The notes under the pieces were generated by a model. The model ran no database searches and was not told the origin of the DNA. It saw nothing but the letters and a program-made list of their open reading frames with translations. From Siphonodentalium dalli (Eukaryota; Mollusca; Scaphopoda; Gadilida; Siphonodentaliidae): 64,000 nucleotides of DNA. The stretch spans positions 58,091,949-58,155,948 of the forward strand of contig CP136065.1 in assembly GCA_032622095.1 (NCBI GenBank), in the 5' to 3' direction. Shown piece by piece: positions 55,201 through 64,000 of the stretch (position 1 is the first letter of the stretch; every line of letters begins with the position of its first letter). The position numbers and the translations under genes were made by a program.

Positions 55201-58200
55201 TGTGAAGGACTCAACTGTCCGAATTCCTTATCGAATAGCATTGCTGAATCGAGCAGTGATGGCCCTCGGCTCGGACTAGAACTCGGCTGCTTGTACGGTG
55301 AGTATGAGCTGGAAGCTGATGATTTTGTGAACGTGCTCGGTGATGGTTGAGGTGGGGGTGTTGGTAGGTCATATGCGCCTGGTGACATTAACTCTGGTGT
55401 ACCTGGAAAAATAATCAAAATAAGTAAAATACATACTTTCAGATAGTGATTAGTAGGGACTCCAGTACCCAGAAAAAGTCTTGTCGAAATTAAGTTAAAC
55501 AAAACTCATGAGAATAAGTCAACTACGATCTATACGAGCATCTAAATTTTAGTAGATTCTGATCACATCATTGAAATAATAAGATTTGATTTTTGCAGAT
55601 AAATGATAAGAAAATCAGATGATAATTCTCCTTTTAGAATAATAATATCAATGTTCAGGATGGATCAGATCTAACTGCATATGTATTATAAAAAAATTAA
55701 TTTATTTTTACATGTGTTTGTAAAAGAATTTTAAGACATTTGTTTTTCATGTTAGGTTTTGTTTTGTTTTTCAAATACATTTGTATCTCTCGCTCTGAAG
55801 GCAACATTTCTGGGTACTGGCTGTATTAGTTTGAATGTGAACAGCACCACAACAAGCATTCGAACAAGAAGCGGGTTGTCAAGGGAAACTAATCTAATAA
55901 GTCTGGTTCAGCAATCATTGAAAATAGCAAGGGGCACAACTCTGGGTCAGCAATCATTGAAAATAGCAAGGGGCACAACTCTGGGTCAGCAATCATTGAA
56001 AATAGCAAGGGGCACAACTCTGGGTCAGCAATCATTGAAAATAGCAAGGTGCGCTACTCTGGGTCAGCAATCATTGAAAATAGCAAGGTGCGCAACTCTG
56101 GGTCAGCAATCATTGAAAATAGCAAGGTGCGCAACTCTGGGTCAGCAATCATTGAAAATAGCAAGGTGCGCAACTCTGGGTCAGCAATCATTGAAAATAG
56201 CAAGGGGCACAACTCTGGGTCAGCAATCATTGAAAATAGCAAGGGGCACAACTCTGGGTCAGCAATCATTGAAAATAGCAAGGTGCGCAACTCTGGGTCA
56301 GCAATCTCTGAAAATAGCAAGGGGCACAACTCTGGGTCAGCAATCATTGAAAATAGCAGCCTCAAAGTCTAATGCTTTTCTAATAACATGTCAACAAACT
56401 ATAATCTCAAACACAAATCAAAAAGCCTAGTTCAAGGCAGCAGAAAGCTAACTTTTATTTTAGTTAGTACAATTTATTAAAAGTGGCTTTCCTATTGGCT
56501 CAGAGTATTGGGATAAGCGTTAATATTAATATGTACAAATACCACCACAAACAAGTGTCAAAAATAAAATAAAACATTTGGCTTTGATTGCTAGTAAATA
56601 TCACTCATCTTATGAAATTCTGGTGATTCTAGAATCAATGAAGTCAATGAGACAAGGGTACAGACGAGACTAATATATAAATGGGGTTTAAATTTGCAAA
56701 CATTGATTAAGCATTTCATGGCAGGAGCTTCCTGAAATTTTGTGAAAACCATGGGCCAATGCATTCTCTTATGTATGCGAATTTCACCACAGGGAGCCTT
56801 GCATATATAAGAGAATGCATTGGCCTAAAAATATTTACCTTGACCTTGTAAGCCAGTGCATTCTATTACATATGCGAGGCTCTCTATGGGAGACTAGCAT
56901 ATATAAGAGAATGCACTGGCACAAGATCATTAATGCTGCACCAGCGCAGCTCCCATCATGAATCTCACTAATTGAACACCAAGCTTAGGATAGTGATTGT
57001 TAACTCTACCTCTACCTGTCATTGGCGTAGCAATAACAGATGGTGCTGGCGTGACAAAAGGCGTCGAAGGCTCTCGTAAGATCTCCACGTATGCGGTGGG
57101 GAATATTCCCTGACGACCTCCTGATTTACCTTCGTACCAATTATCATCTACCCTACGTAGCAGAACTATGTTTTCACCCTGAAATAAAAATTTCATTTGT
57201 GTTATTACAAAGCAATCTGGGAAATGCAATATTAGTTAACCACTTCACTGCTGAATAACGATATGTGATGTACAGTTGACGTTATATATATATTATCACC
57301 ATTTTTCAATGGAAAATATAACGGTAATGTTGTGAAAACAATAAAACTGTCTCCATGCTAAAGTTATTATTTCTCAGTTTTATTTATGAAAGATGGCTGA
57401 CTGCTAGGGCACTGAAGTAAGTCCACACAGACATATAACACAGCGATACTCAGTACGGACGTATAGCAACGAAGAGGTTAACCTGTTGGAATATTGATTA
57501 CACTATAAACTAACTTTGGTAAAAATAATCGGATAAATTCACATTCCTGTATTTTCAGCCAGTTCAGTCACATTCCATGTTTGGTAGTTTATAATGATAT
57601 AGCAACTCAAACTGGAGTCATCATCCAGAAATAAAAAAATCTAAAAAAAATTCTGTTGAAAAAAGCCCACAAGTCTTGTAATATATACCAAATTTGATAT
57701 CGTTCAGGTCATTTGAACTAAAGTTATCAACCAGAAATGAAAATTAAACGACAAGATTCTATGTCAACGAGAAAAGAGGCAACTCTATCAATAAATAATT
57801 CTATTATCTCTATCCATGTTGCACACAAAGATGGTATGATGGAATGACATTTATAAATCTAGGTATTCACCTTGCGTAATGAGAGCTCCACCGTACTCTG
57901 ACTCCTGAAATCGTATCTGGCTCTCGCTGATCCCTCAGCTTGAACCGCTGCTGATTGGGCCTCATCTATTGAAGCTAGCACCTGCCGAGATAGAAGGAAA
58001 ACAATGAATTAATTGTCTGTCACATGATAAAAAAAATTGTATATAAATTCAGGGTGGAGACACCTTTTTGTAATATAAAACAGTCTATATCAAGGATATA
58101 GGTCTTGAAACATCATGGGAAGCAGTTAACTGAGTGGAAGTTGCAATTACAGATAACAAGTTTGGAAAATATATTAATAATTTTTCATAGTGTAGACCAA

Positions 58201-61200
58201 TCAATTTCTATCTCAAGACAAGCTGATTCTACATCAATAATATAACAACCACATCTGCAATCAATAATTTTCACCATTGGAGATAGAGATATGGTGAAAT
58301 TGCTCTTAACCCTTTCATGACTGGAGCTTCCTGAAATTTTGCGAAACCCTGTGCCATTGCATTCTCTTATAAATGCGAGTCTCTCATAAGGAGCCTCGCA
58401 TATGTAAGAGAATACATTGGCCTAACAATATTTACCTTGATCTTGTTAGCCAGTGCATTCTCTTATATGTGCGAGGCTCCCTATGGGAAACTCACATATA
58501 TAAGAGAATGCACTTGCCCAGGATATTTAAGGCTGCACCAGCGCAGCTCCCCAAATGAAAGGGTTAAGGAGTGTTCAGACAAATCTGTTGTGTACGTTGT
58601 GTTGTAATTGGATTGCAGACAATAAACTACGGAGTTAAGATGGTTGCAATGTGACTGTAAAGTTGTATTCGTTAATGCATAAGATAGATTCTATTTTCAA
58701 AGCAACGTACACTGTAACGCATATCTTATATGGTACTTAAGTGCATCAGGGTTCATACAGGATTTTCACAATTTGATTCAAGGACTATTCAAGGACTATA
58801 TATCGGTCAAATTCAAGGACATGTCCCCTATAATAGATGACAATTCCAACTATATAGCATGCCTTTCATTACAAATGTTAATATGTAACAAGATACAGGC
58901 TTATAAGCTTTATTGTAACCTAGTGTCCTCATCCATGTTGTTCTAGTTATGTTAAAGTTTGAAATTACATCAACCAAATAAAGTTCTAACAATGTCAAGA
59001 CTGCATATGCGAGTCAACTGAAGTGAATGGACCAAAAATTAAGCACAATCTCAAACAGAGCCATAGCATTGTGGAATAGCCTCCCTGAAGATTGCAGACA
59101 TATTTTAAACGTAATCACAAATGAGGTCCAATGATTGTACAGTCACATCCTTGCACATTCACCTAACCTATAATATTAAATTGTCCTTGGATTAAAATTA
59201 ATATATATTTTATTGCTTTTTATGAGCATATCCCCAAAATGTTATGTACATCATGTTACCCTCCCCCTTTTTATTTTTGTCCCTACCCATTCCGCCCAAA
59301 CCTGAAACCATGACTTTAGTATGACAACTGTCCCCCTATTTTTAATTTTCTCTTGCACCTGCATTCAGTAATACCGTACTGACCCGGTTCAAAGCCCATG
59401 CCCGTGTTTAAGCCCACCCATATATTTTGGCCAAATTCCATGCACAGGGGTATATTCGTGTTTAAGCCCACCCCAAATTTTGTTCAATTTCAGCAGTGGT
59501 AAGTAAGTATTTGTTAATGATACTCCCCAAATAAATAATTCCAAGAAGTATATTCACAAACGATCGGTGACGGCGAGAATGCCACGAAAAATGGAAAGTT
59601 ATAATTCGTAGGTAAGTGATAATATTAAATGAAATAAAATAAAGTGAATCTTAAATTCACATTTCTTTATTCAATTATACTTCCCTGGGGAAACCAAACG
59701 TTTAACAGACATAAAATACAATAGAACCCACTTGCTAACAGCGTGCAATACTTTTAAGTTTAATCAAAGCGCACCTGTTCCAACTACAGTACCGGTACTG
59801 TAAAAAACATATTTTTCGTGTTCAGTGACAACGTAGACCTATGTGTTCCTACATGTGGCCAAACACAAAGAACTGGCCTCTTGGTTATGTAAACACACAG
59901 TGGGTATCATAATGGAGCAGAAGGGGGAACTTCCAAACTGTGTCATATTTATTCACTCGAAACCAAAATATTCAAACACGTGCTTTTGTATACGTTTTTT
60001 ATACGTTTTAGCATTCGGCAAACCTCGTCAGATTCTGTCACCGTTTGCCCCCAGAGGTCACAGGTCGAGGAGTTCAGAATGCCGTTTTAGTAGAAATACA
60101 ACTGCCTTGTCAGTGCTGTTAAATAATTACACTCACTGGCTTTTGTTAAACATGCAATTAGTCGCCATGTATGTAGACAATGGATGACGAATAAAGCGCC
60201 GGGCTTATTGTTTTCCTAATCAGTCCTAATCGGATTAAATCGGAACATTGATATAAACTATAGTCAGACTATAGATAACCCACATTGCCGCTTACATAAT
60301 AACCAGGGCATTCCTGACTCCAAGCATACACTTTGGGAACAAGACGGCTGTCAGTCAAGACTACATGTACTTACATAATAGTGTCATTTTAACATGGGAA
60401 TGTTGTCCAATAAAACTACAAGACTTAAAGTGTTATTATAATATTTTAATATTCACATTTAATTGAAAAAATTCCCAAATAATCGGCGTCAGATCGGCTT
60501 TCATTAGTTTTACTGTCCCGATTTCTTAGGATTTTTGCAAAGGGCCATATCCGAGTTTAAGCCCACTTGGATTTTTGAGCTCAAATAAAACAAAGGGCCC
60601 CTGGGCCTAAACGCGGGTCAGTACGGTATGTTCATTTATTTATTATGTTATTATAGGGCTCTGACCTACAAGCTATGTATTCCACAGAACCCCGTTGTCA
60701 TTATGTAATATATAACTTGGATTATCAAATAAAATCACTTGAGTTTGTGTTTGAAAGAACATTACTATCACAAAATTAGGAGACTTCACATACTGTACCA
60801 CGTGCATTCTGTGTTCTTTAAATACTGTTTATTTATATGTTGCACAGTTATGCCATAGATTTTGGACAATGGTGGGCTATTTGTGTCTTTAGTCATTGTC
60901 AAGATCGCTATATATTTCTAAATTACCGATCGACAATTTAGATATGTTTATCGGCCTATTAAAAAACACAGAAGCGAAACTATCCTCTTATGGAACATAT
61001 AGTCATAGGTCGGAACATTGGATGAAATGAAGTACAACTGTTGTTTGCCGCTTTACTTACCTGTACCGATTGGATAGTTAACAATATGTACAAAACTTTC
61101 ACAAGCGTAAGGGATGAAACGCGGGCCCGGTCCTGTACTTTCTCAATATTCAAGGACTATACAAGGACTGTTAGTTGAAATCAAGTGCTATTCAAAGTTC

Positions 61201-63776
61201 AAATCGGATTTAAGGACTATTCATTCAAATGTCAAAAATTTGAGGACTGTTCATTTCTGTGTGAACCCTGTGCATACGTCATGACGTTCCTCGATTTCAA
61301 TTGATATTAACAGATGGCCACTGTGTTTGAAGCAATGAAAATCAAATTGTAATTATGTCAATATTCAAGCCTTGAAATAGGGTGTCTGTTGTTTGCAGAA
61401 TGAGGTCCCCAGAGGGTGAATTTAGTGATGCTACCCCGCATAGCAGGTTAGCATCACCAAATTCACCCTCTGGGGACCTCATTCTGCTTACACCTCAGCA
61501 GAATGAGGTCCCCAGAGGGTGAATTTGGTGATGCTAGCCCGCTATGCGGGGTAGCATCACTAAATTCACCCTCTGGGAACCTCATTCTGCAAATGACAGA
61601 CACCCTATTTCAAGGCTTGAATATTAGTAGTGTTAGTTGTTGGGATTTGACAGGTTTAACATTGTCATAGCATTTATTTATTAGATAGATTGATTTTGAA
61701 ATATAGCATTTATTCCAATATCAAACTTATTAGCTGCAACTGTTAATCGGAATTTAGCTCTGCATTATTACGAAACGCATGAACCCGTGTGAACAGCTTA
61801 ACACAGACAATGGATCGGGTCAATGTAGCGGATTCGTCTGAAGGCTACTTTATATTGAAACATTTCGATGGATGTGGTTTAACATACCTCGACGTAGTTG
61901 TGTGGGAATATCCCTGTTCTGCCATTCAATTCTCCCTCGTACCAGTTACTGTCAAGCTGCCTCTTTAGGTATATGGTATCGCCTTTCCTAAATGATAGCT
62001 CTCTGCAAATGTGTAAAGTAAATATATGAATCTGAAGATCAGACTGCACAACTTAGTTACATTTTACCATATTACAATAGAGCAATAAGGAATGTGGAAA
62101 TGTTTAGGCAATATTAGAGGTCATTCCGAGGAACTATATGAAGTTTGGGATCAATCAGATGAAAACTGAAGGCTGTATGGCATGCTGAAGGTTTAGCAAT
62201 GCAAAAATGAAATCCAAGATGGCTGCTGGCAGCAATGTTTTTGATCGCAAATAAGTTCAAAAGGTGATCCTAAACATGCCTGTAAATATTCATAACAATA
62301 CACCAATAAATGTGGGCTGCAGGTTCTGCTGATTAATTTAAATATGAAATCCAAGATGGCTGCTGGCGACCACGTTTTTTTACCGAATTTCAGAAATAAT
62401 TATTAGCGCCCATCTAGAGGTCAACCTGAAGATCATATGAAGTTTGGTGACTTCATCATGTTTATTTATTGATTTCTATGGGCTCTGTGTTTTCTTTACT
62501 GATAGCCAAGCAGGTTATAACATTTACTCATACATATATTGTATGGCTTTATTTTCATAATGCAATTATATGTTGACTTAACCCTTTCTATACTAAATGG
62601 ATTCTCACATTCATTTACAAAAGTATACATTGGAATGGCCTATTATTCATTTGGAGGTGTGTTCAGGTAATAAAAGCAGACGACAGACAGAAAAAACAGA
62701 TAAAACAAGAGCAGAATGATTCATATTCATTGGTGGGAAATGTTCAGATAATAAGTTCAACAAAGACCTATGGCCATTAATTGAACTTATTATCTGAACA
62801 ATTCCTAAGGGAACTACTTGTTAATGAGTATTTAGAAAAGAAACGGTCAAACATCATACATTAATCCTTTCGTTACTAAATAGTCATTGACGAGTAGTTC
62901 CTCTAGTTTATGTTGAACTTATTATTTGACCTTTCCACCAATTAATAGGAATTCTTCTTTACATGTATTTTCTGTTTGTTTATTCTTCCTGAACATCCCT
63001 CCAGATTTATAAATGATCATTCTGATTTTTATATAAACTTGGAATCGGTTCAGTAAAGAAATGGTAATGATTGATTGATTGATTGGGGTTTAATGTTGCT
63101 TTCAGCAACTAAGGCCATATCATGACATTGCCAGTTTTAGTGGTGGAGGAAAACCATACACTTATGGCTAATCTAACATGGATTTCAATAGCTGATAAAC
63201 TTGTTGACTTATGTGTGGCAAACCACCGGCCATCAGCAAGTAACTGGCAACTCCACAAGATAACAATATCGAGTTACAAAGTCCACAATGGAAACATGTG
63301 GATTTGAATCCTTATTTCCAGCGCTGCAGGATGAAACGGCTTGGAGTTGTACCCCTAACTGATTGAGCCACCGAGGCCACAAAAGAAATGGTTAACTGTA
63401 TTGCACAAGTTATTACATTCCCATACAGACTGATTTGATTCACTAATAAATTCAATGTAGCGATTTGAAATGAAATTTTGCTGGTTGAAGATCCAAATCA
63501 CACTGGCAACATTCCATACAAACTTTACTTGGGATTTTGGGACTGGAAGGAGTACAGCGCCTTAACGTTTCCTTGGATGTTAGTACTTACTTGGGATTTT
63601 GTGCCTGGAAGGAGTAAACTGCCATGGCTTTGCCTTGGACATTAAATCCACGCCTCCTGTCTTCTGAGATTCCATATCCGGATCCTAGTTTTACACTGAG
63701 AGGCTTTGGCTTCTCGGATGAATTAGTTTTACCATCCTCAAATCTGTCCAGTGCAATGGGTGATTTCTGATGAGGA
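49132..63776 (-). CDS. SORBS-type SH3 adaptor (sorbin/CAP/ponsin/vinexin family), 3' part: exons 63776-63591, 62002-61888, 57981-57871, 57178-57016, 55402-55057, 50298-50132, terminal exon from 49211
   Basis: Six coding exons join in consistent phase into about 362 residues carrying three SH3 domains in the order and spacing of SORBS proteins, adaptors that link vinculin, actin regulators and signalling proteins at focal adhesions and muscle attachment. SH3-1 is [26 protein letters not shown]3-2 is [26 protein letters not shown]3-3 is [35 protein letters not shown]. Each keeps the aromatic, Trp and Pro residues that bind proline-rich ligands. A Ser/Pro-rich linker separates SH3-2 and SH3-3, as in vertebrate SORBS1. 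SH3-1 and SH3-2 are each split by an intron after the RT loop; SH3-3 is mostly in one exon. The SoHo domain and start must lie beyond the right edge. The stop appears to be made across the last junction (T|GA). Confidence 0.9.
49436..49616. mobile_element. Family F fragment
   Basis: TTTGTTGAACTTAATATCTG, GTCTGTCTTCTGCAAAAATT and TATAACTGAATGGGAGAATT; both TTAA ends are lost. Confidence 0.65.
49785..49950 (-). mobile_element. Half of a TTAA family A element
   Basis: Spacer TTTCTTACATTCTTTAACAA, hairpin 49852-49920, end CTGTTGGGTAAAGGGTTAA. Same half-structure as at 25424. Confidence 0.88.
50132..50298 (-). CDS. SORBS exon: SH3-3
   Basis: A 167-base exon, acceptor TTTACCAACAG, donor T|GTAAGT. 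It encodes [20 protein letters not shown], then [20 protein letters not shown] and [25 protein letters not shown] and [10 protein letters not shown] are hallmarks of the last SH3 domain of SORBS proteins. The exon ends with the first base (T) of a codon. Confidence 0.95.
51176..52374. mobile_element. hAT-like element, 1199 bp, 8-bp target duplication AATAGGTG
   Basis: Ends TAGGGCCCGACGAATCAG and CTTCATCGGGCCCTA; identical flanks at 51168-51175 and 52375-52382. Subterminal runs of GAATCGAATC/GATTCGATTC on both sides. Open frames inside are not recognisable as transposase. In the SORBS intron before the SH3-3 exon. Confidence 0.93.
52478..52683. mobile_element. Family E palindrome, ~206 bp, TA target
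   Basis: CAGTAATGCCCTAAATAATC to GGACATTACTG, TA on both sides, centre GAAAGCTCTCAGTGAGAGCT. Confidence 0.92.
52752..53211 (+). mobile_element. Family H element, full length (~460 bp)
   Basis: TTAAAGGTACTCAATCCGAT to GGAATATGCATCTTTAA. Carries GACCGTCTTCTCGTTGACTT, matched by the reverse copy at 30688. Confidence 0.9.
53702..53959 (-). mobile_element. TTAA double-hairpin element, family C, reverse (258 bp)
   Basis: TTAACCCTTTAATGATTAGA to CCAGTCATGGAAGGGTTAA; hairpins near 53752-53822 and 53849-53912, more diverged than most. Confidence 0.85.
53960..55056. other. SORBS intron DNA without recognised genes
   Basis: A short F-like fragment (54120-54220) and a GTCTGTCTGTCCG phrase at 54294 are the only repeats noticed; frames such as 54624-54878 look unconserved. 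Confidence 0.45.
55057..55402 (-). CDS. SORBS exon: Ser/Pro-rich linker between SH3-2 and SH3-3
   Basis: A 346-base exon, acceptor TTATTTTTCCAG, donor CG|GTGAGT. GT completes Gly, then [20 protein letters not shown] and a Ser/Pro-rich run follow, ending [10 protein letters not shown]. It is likely disordered, with many possible phosphorylation and SH3-ligand sites. Phase fits both neighbours, which supports it despite weak sequence conservation. Confidence 0.85.
55911..56358. repeat. 39-base minisatellite, about 12 units, in a SORBS intron
   Basis: The unit CAATCATTGAAAATAGCAAG then GGGCACAACTCTGGGTCAG repeats with starts every 39 bases from 55911 to 56340. Two variants, GGGGCACAAC (A) and GGTGCGCAAC (B), occur in the order A A A B B B B A A B A, one B unit having GCGCTAC and the eleventh unit starting CAATCTCTG. 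Confidence 0.97.
56716..56961 (+). mobile_element. Family C element with both TTAA ends lost
   Basis: CATTTCATGGCAGGAGCTTC to AGCTCCCATCATGAATC; hairpins near 56756-56823 and 56851-56921. It ends about 55 bases from the SORBS exon donor at 57016. Confidence 0.85.
57016..57178 (-). CDS. SORBS exon: second half of SH3-2
   Basis: A 163-base exon, acceptor TTTTTATTTCAG. It encodes [20 protein letters not shown], then [14 protein letters not shown] and a Pro/Thr-rich start of the linker. It ends ACAG|GTAGAG. The donor hexamer is repeated (GTAGAGGTAGAG), so a second donor 6 bases further, in the same phase, would add two residues (Arg-Gly). Confidence 0.92.
57871..57981 (-). CDS. SORBS exon: inter-SH3 linker and start of SH3-2
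   Basis: A 111-base exon of 37 codons, phase 0 at both ends, acceptor ATCTCGGCAG, donor AAG|GTGAAT. It encodes [17 protein letters not shown] then [20 protein letters not shown]. The phase-0 borders mean it joins exon 61888-62002 directly, so SH3-1 and SH3-2 are separated by only about 20 residues. Confidence 0.92.
58306..58567 (+). mobile_element. TTAA double-hairpin element, family C, full length (262 bp)
   Basis: TTAACCCTTTCATGACTGGA to CCCAAATGAAAGGGTTAA; hairpins near 58352-58420 and 58450-58516. Confidence 0.92.
58568..58746 (+). repeat. Family L repeat, left part, interrupted by an insertion (continues at 61270-61350)
   Basis: GTGTTCAGACAAATCTGTTG and ACGGAGTTAAGATGGTTGCA; the sequence resumes after the insertion with GTCATGACGTTCCTCGATTT and AATTGATATTAACAGATGGC, as in the copy at 46110-46150. 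Confidence 0.75.
58747..61269. mobile_element. DNA element with CAGGGTTCA ends, ~2.5 kb including a nested element
   Basis: CAGGGTTCATACAGGATTTT and GTGTGAACCCT are the ends; GTGCAT lies on both sides (58741-58746 and 61270-61275). Subterminal DNA is full of CAAGGACTATTCAAGGACTA-type repeats on both sides. hAT-like by its ends, but the target repeat is only 6 bases. Confidence 0.82.
59374..60626 (+). mobile_element. Tc1/mariner or pogo-like element, 1253 bp, TA target, nested
   Basis: CCGTACTGACCCGGTTCAAA and GCGGGTCAGTACGG are the ends, TA on both sides. Subterminal repeats TTTAAGCCCACC / GGGCCTAAACGCG. An ATG at 59579 opens [10 protein letters not shown] and then stops at 59609, possibly at a splice donor (TAG|GTAAGT), reminiscent of the first residues of pogo/Tigger transposases. 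No further transposase seen. Confidence 0.8.
61366..61619. mobile_element. Family D paired-hairpin element, 254 bp
   Basis: CAAGCCTTGAAATAGGGTGT to CACCCTATTTCAAGGCTTG, hairpins joined by TTACACCTCA; AATATT on both sides. Nearly identical to the copy at 21033. Confidence 0.92.
61888..62002 (-). CDS. SORBS exon: second half of SH3-1
   Basis: A 115-base exon, acceptor ACACATTTGCAG, donor GAG|GTATGT. One base completes Lys, then [20 protein letters not shown] and [18 protein letters not shown]. Trp, Gly-Ile-Phe-Pro and Tyr of the SH3 ligand surface are present. Confidence 0.93.
62105..62445. repeat. Dispersed repeat with AAATCCAAGATGGCTGCTGG phrases
   Basis: The 20-base phrase AAATCCAAGATGGCTGCTGG occurs at about 62210 and 62347, and AGGTCATTCCGAGGAACTAT at 62118 is echoed by AGGTCAACCTGAAGATCATA at 62418. 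The two halves look like a diverged tandem pair. Confidence 0.65.
62578..62855. mobile_element. TTAA family F element (TTAACCCTTTCTATACTAAA), right end degenerate
   Basis: Has TGGATTCTCAC, TTGGAATGGCCTATTATTCA and the inner pair AGATAATAAGTTCAAC / TTGAACTTATTATCT; ends TTTAGAAAAGAAACGGTCAA. Confidence 0.85.
62861..63067. mobile_element. Family F element, degenerate, adjacent to the previous one
   Basis: TTAATCCTTTCGTTACTAAA, TCATTGACGAGTAGTTCC, CTGAACATCCCTCCAGAT and end TTCAGTAAAGAAATGG. Confidence 0.75.
63068..63378 (-). mobile_element. tRNA-derived SINE, reverse copy
   Basis: The tail is ATTGATTGATTGATTGGGGT at the left, the body has GCCAGTTTTAGTGGTGGAGG, B box complement GGATTTGAATCC near 63299 and A box complement GATTGAGCCACC at the right end. 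Confidence 0.92.
63591..63776 (-). CDS. SORBS exon: linker and start of SH3-1
   Basis: On the minus strand TTCTTTGCAG|TCCTCATCAG opens a 186-base exon. It begins with the last base of a split codon and ends CCC AA|GTAAGT. The peptide starts [16 protein letters not shown] and ends [14 protein letters not shown], the RT-loop half of the first SH3 domain. A second stretch of plus-strand bases at 63541-63582 resembles this exon's 3' end (TTGGGATTTTGGGACTGGAA), suggesting a small local duplication. Confidence 0.88.
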
Positions 63777-64000
63777 CTGCAAAGAAAACAAAACCAATTT
63801 GAATGCTAAAGAATAATCATGGAAACAGTCCTCATAACACTCCTTATAAAGCGAGGCTATTTACAATATATTTCTGAATGGCCTTAGAGTTATCAGTTAT
63901 TACCCTCTCAGAATAATGTAGCAATCAACTAATATTGTCGAAAATTCCAACCATATGACTGTACCATTTCAGAGACCGCAATGTTTGGACTATGCACAAA

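Noticed and set aside
55759-56430. A 223-residue repeat protein on the + strand
   Set aside because: It covers the 39-base minisatellite inside a SORBS intron; the open frame follows from the unit length and lack of stops.
58373-58558. Small gene with [12 protein letters not shown]
   Set aside because: Translation of a family C hairpin pair.

Overview
The window is eukaryotic nuclear DNA: short exons with GT/AG borders, multi-kilobase introns and a very high load of palindromic mobile elements. The protein families are animal ones, and the repeat style (GTCCGTCC-rich elements, TTAA-flanked hairpin elements, tRNA-type SINEs) points to a lophotrochozoan, most likely a mollusc. That placement is inference; no species marker is visible.

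Three real genes are recognisable. (1) 578 to 7826, possibly to about 17.1 kb, + strand: the 3' part of GBF1, the large Arf guanine-nucleotide exchange factor of the Golgi. Five exons join in consistent phase; the last coding exon is uncertain. (2) 30085 to 38655, + strand: a complete alpha-tubulin of 453 residues in three coding exons. The ATG stands alone at the end of exon 1, and the protein ends in EEY. (3) 63776 down to about 49.2 kb, - strand: the 3' part of a SORBS-type adaptor (sorbin/CAP/ponsin/vinexin family) with three SH3 domains, two of them split by introns. Tubulin and SORBS are convergent. The genes are not an operon and share no pathway beyond general cytoskeleton and trafficking.

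Nearly everything else is mobile or tandem DNA. I can define: several TTAA-flanked families that start TTAACCCTTT (piggyBac-like target site), many with one or two near-perfect 69-bp hairpins; a family of ~95-bp hairpins beginning GCAGAATGAGG, single or paired, with CAAGCCTTG ends; a ~211-bp near-perfect palindrome with TA targets (Tc1/mariner-like); hAT-like elements with 8-bp target duplications at 7872, 19200, 26050 and 51176; a 232-bp element with a 9-bp duplication (MULE-like) at 32099; a nested pair at 58747-61269 with a pogo-like element inside; two copies of a tRNA-derived SINE; and tandem arrays at 373, 3013, 13890, 28190 and 55911.

Points most worth a second look are the shared hairpin module that sits inside different TTAA families with arms that seem to change together, short duplicated copies of GBF1 exon edges (including splice sites) beside the true exons, and a SORBS stop codon that appears to be formed across a splice junction. 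I see no operon, CRISPR array, rRNA or ordinary tRNA gene.
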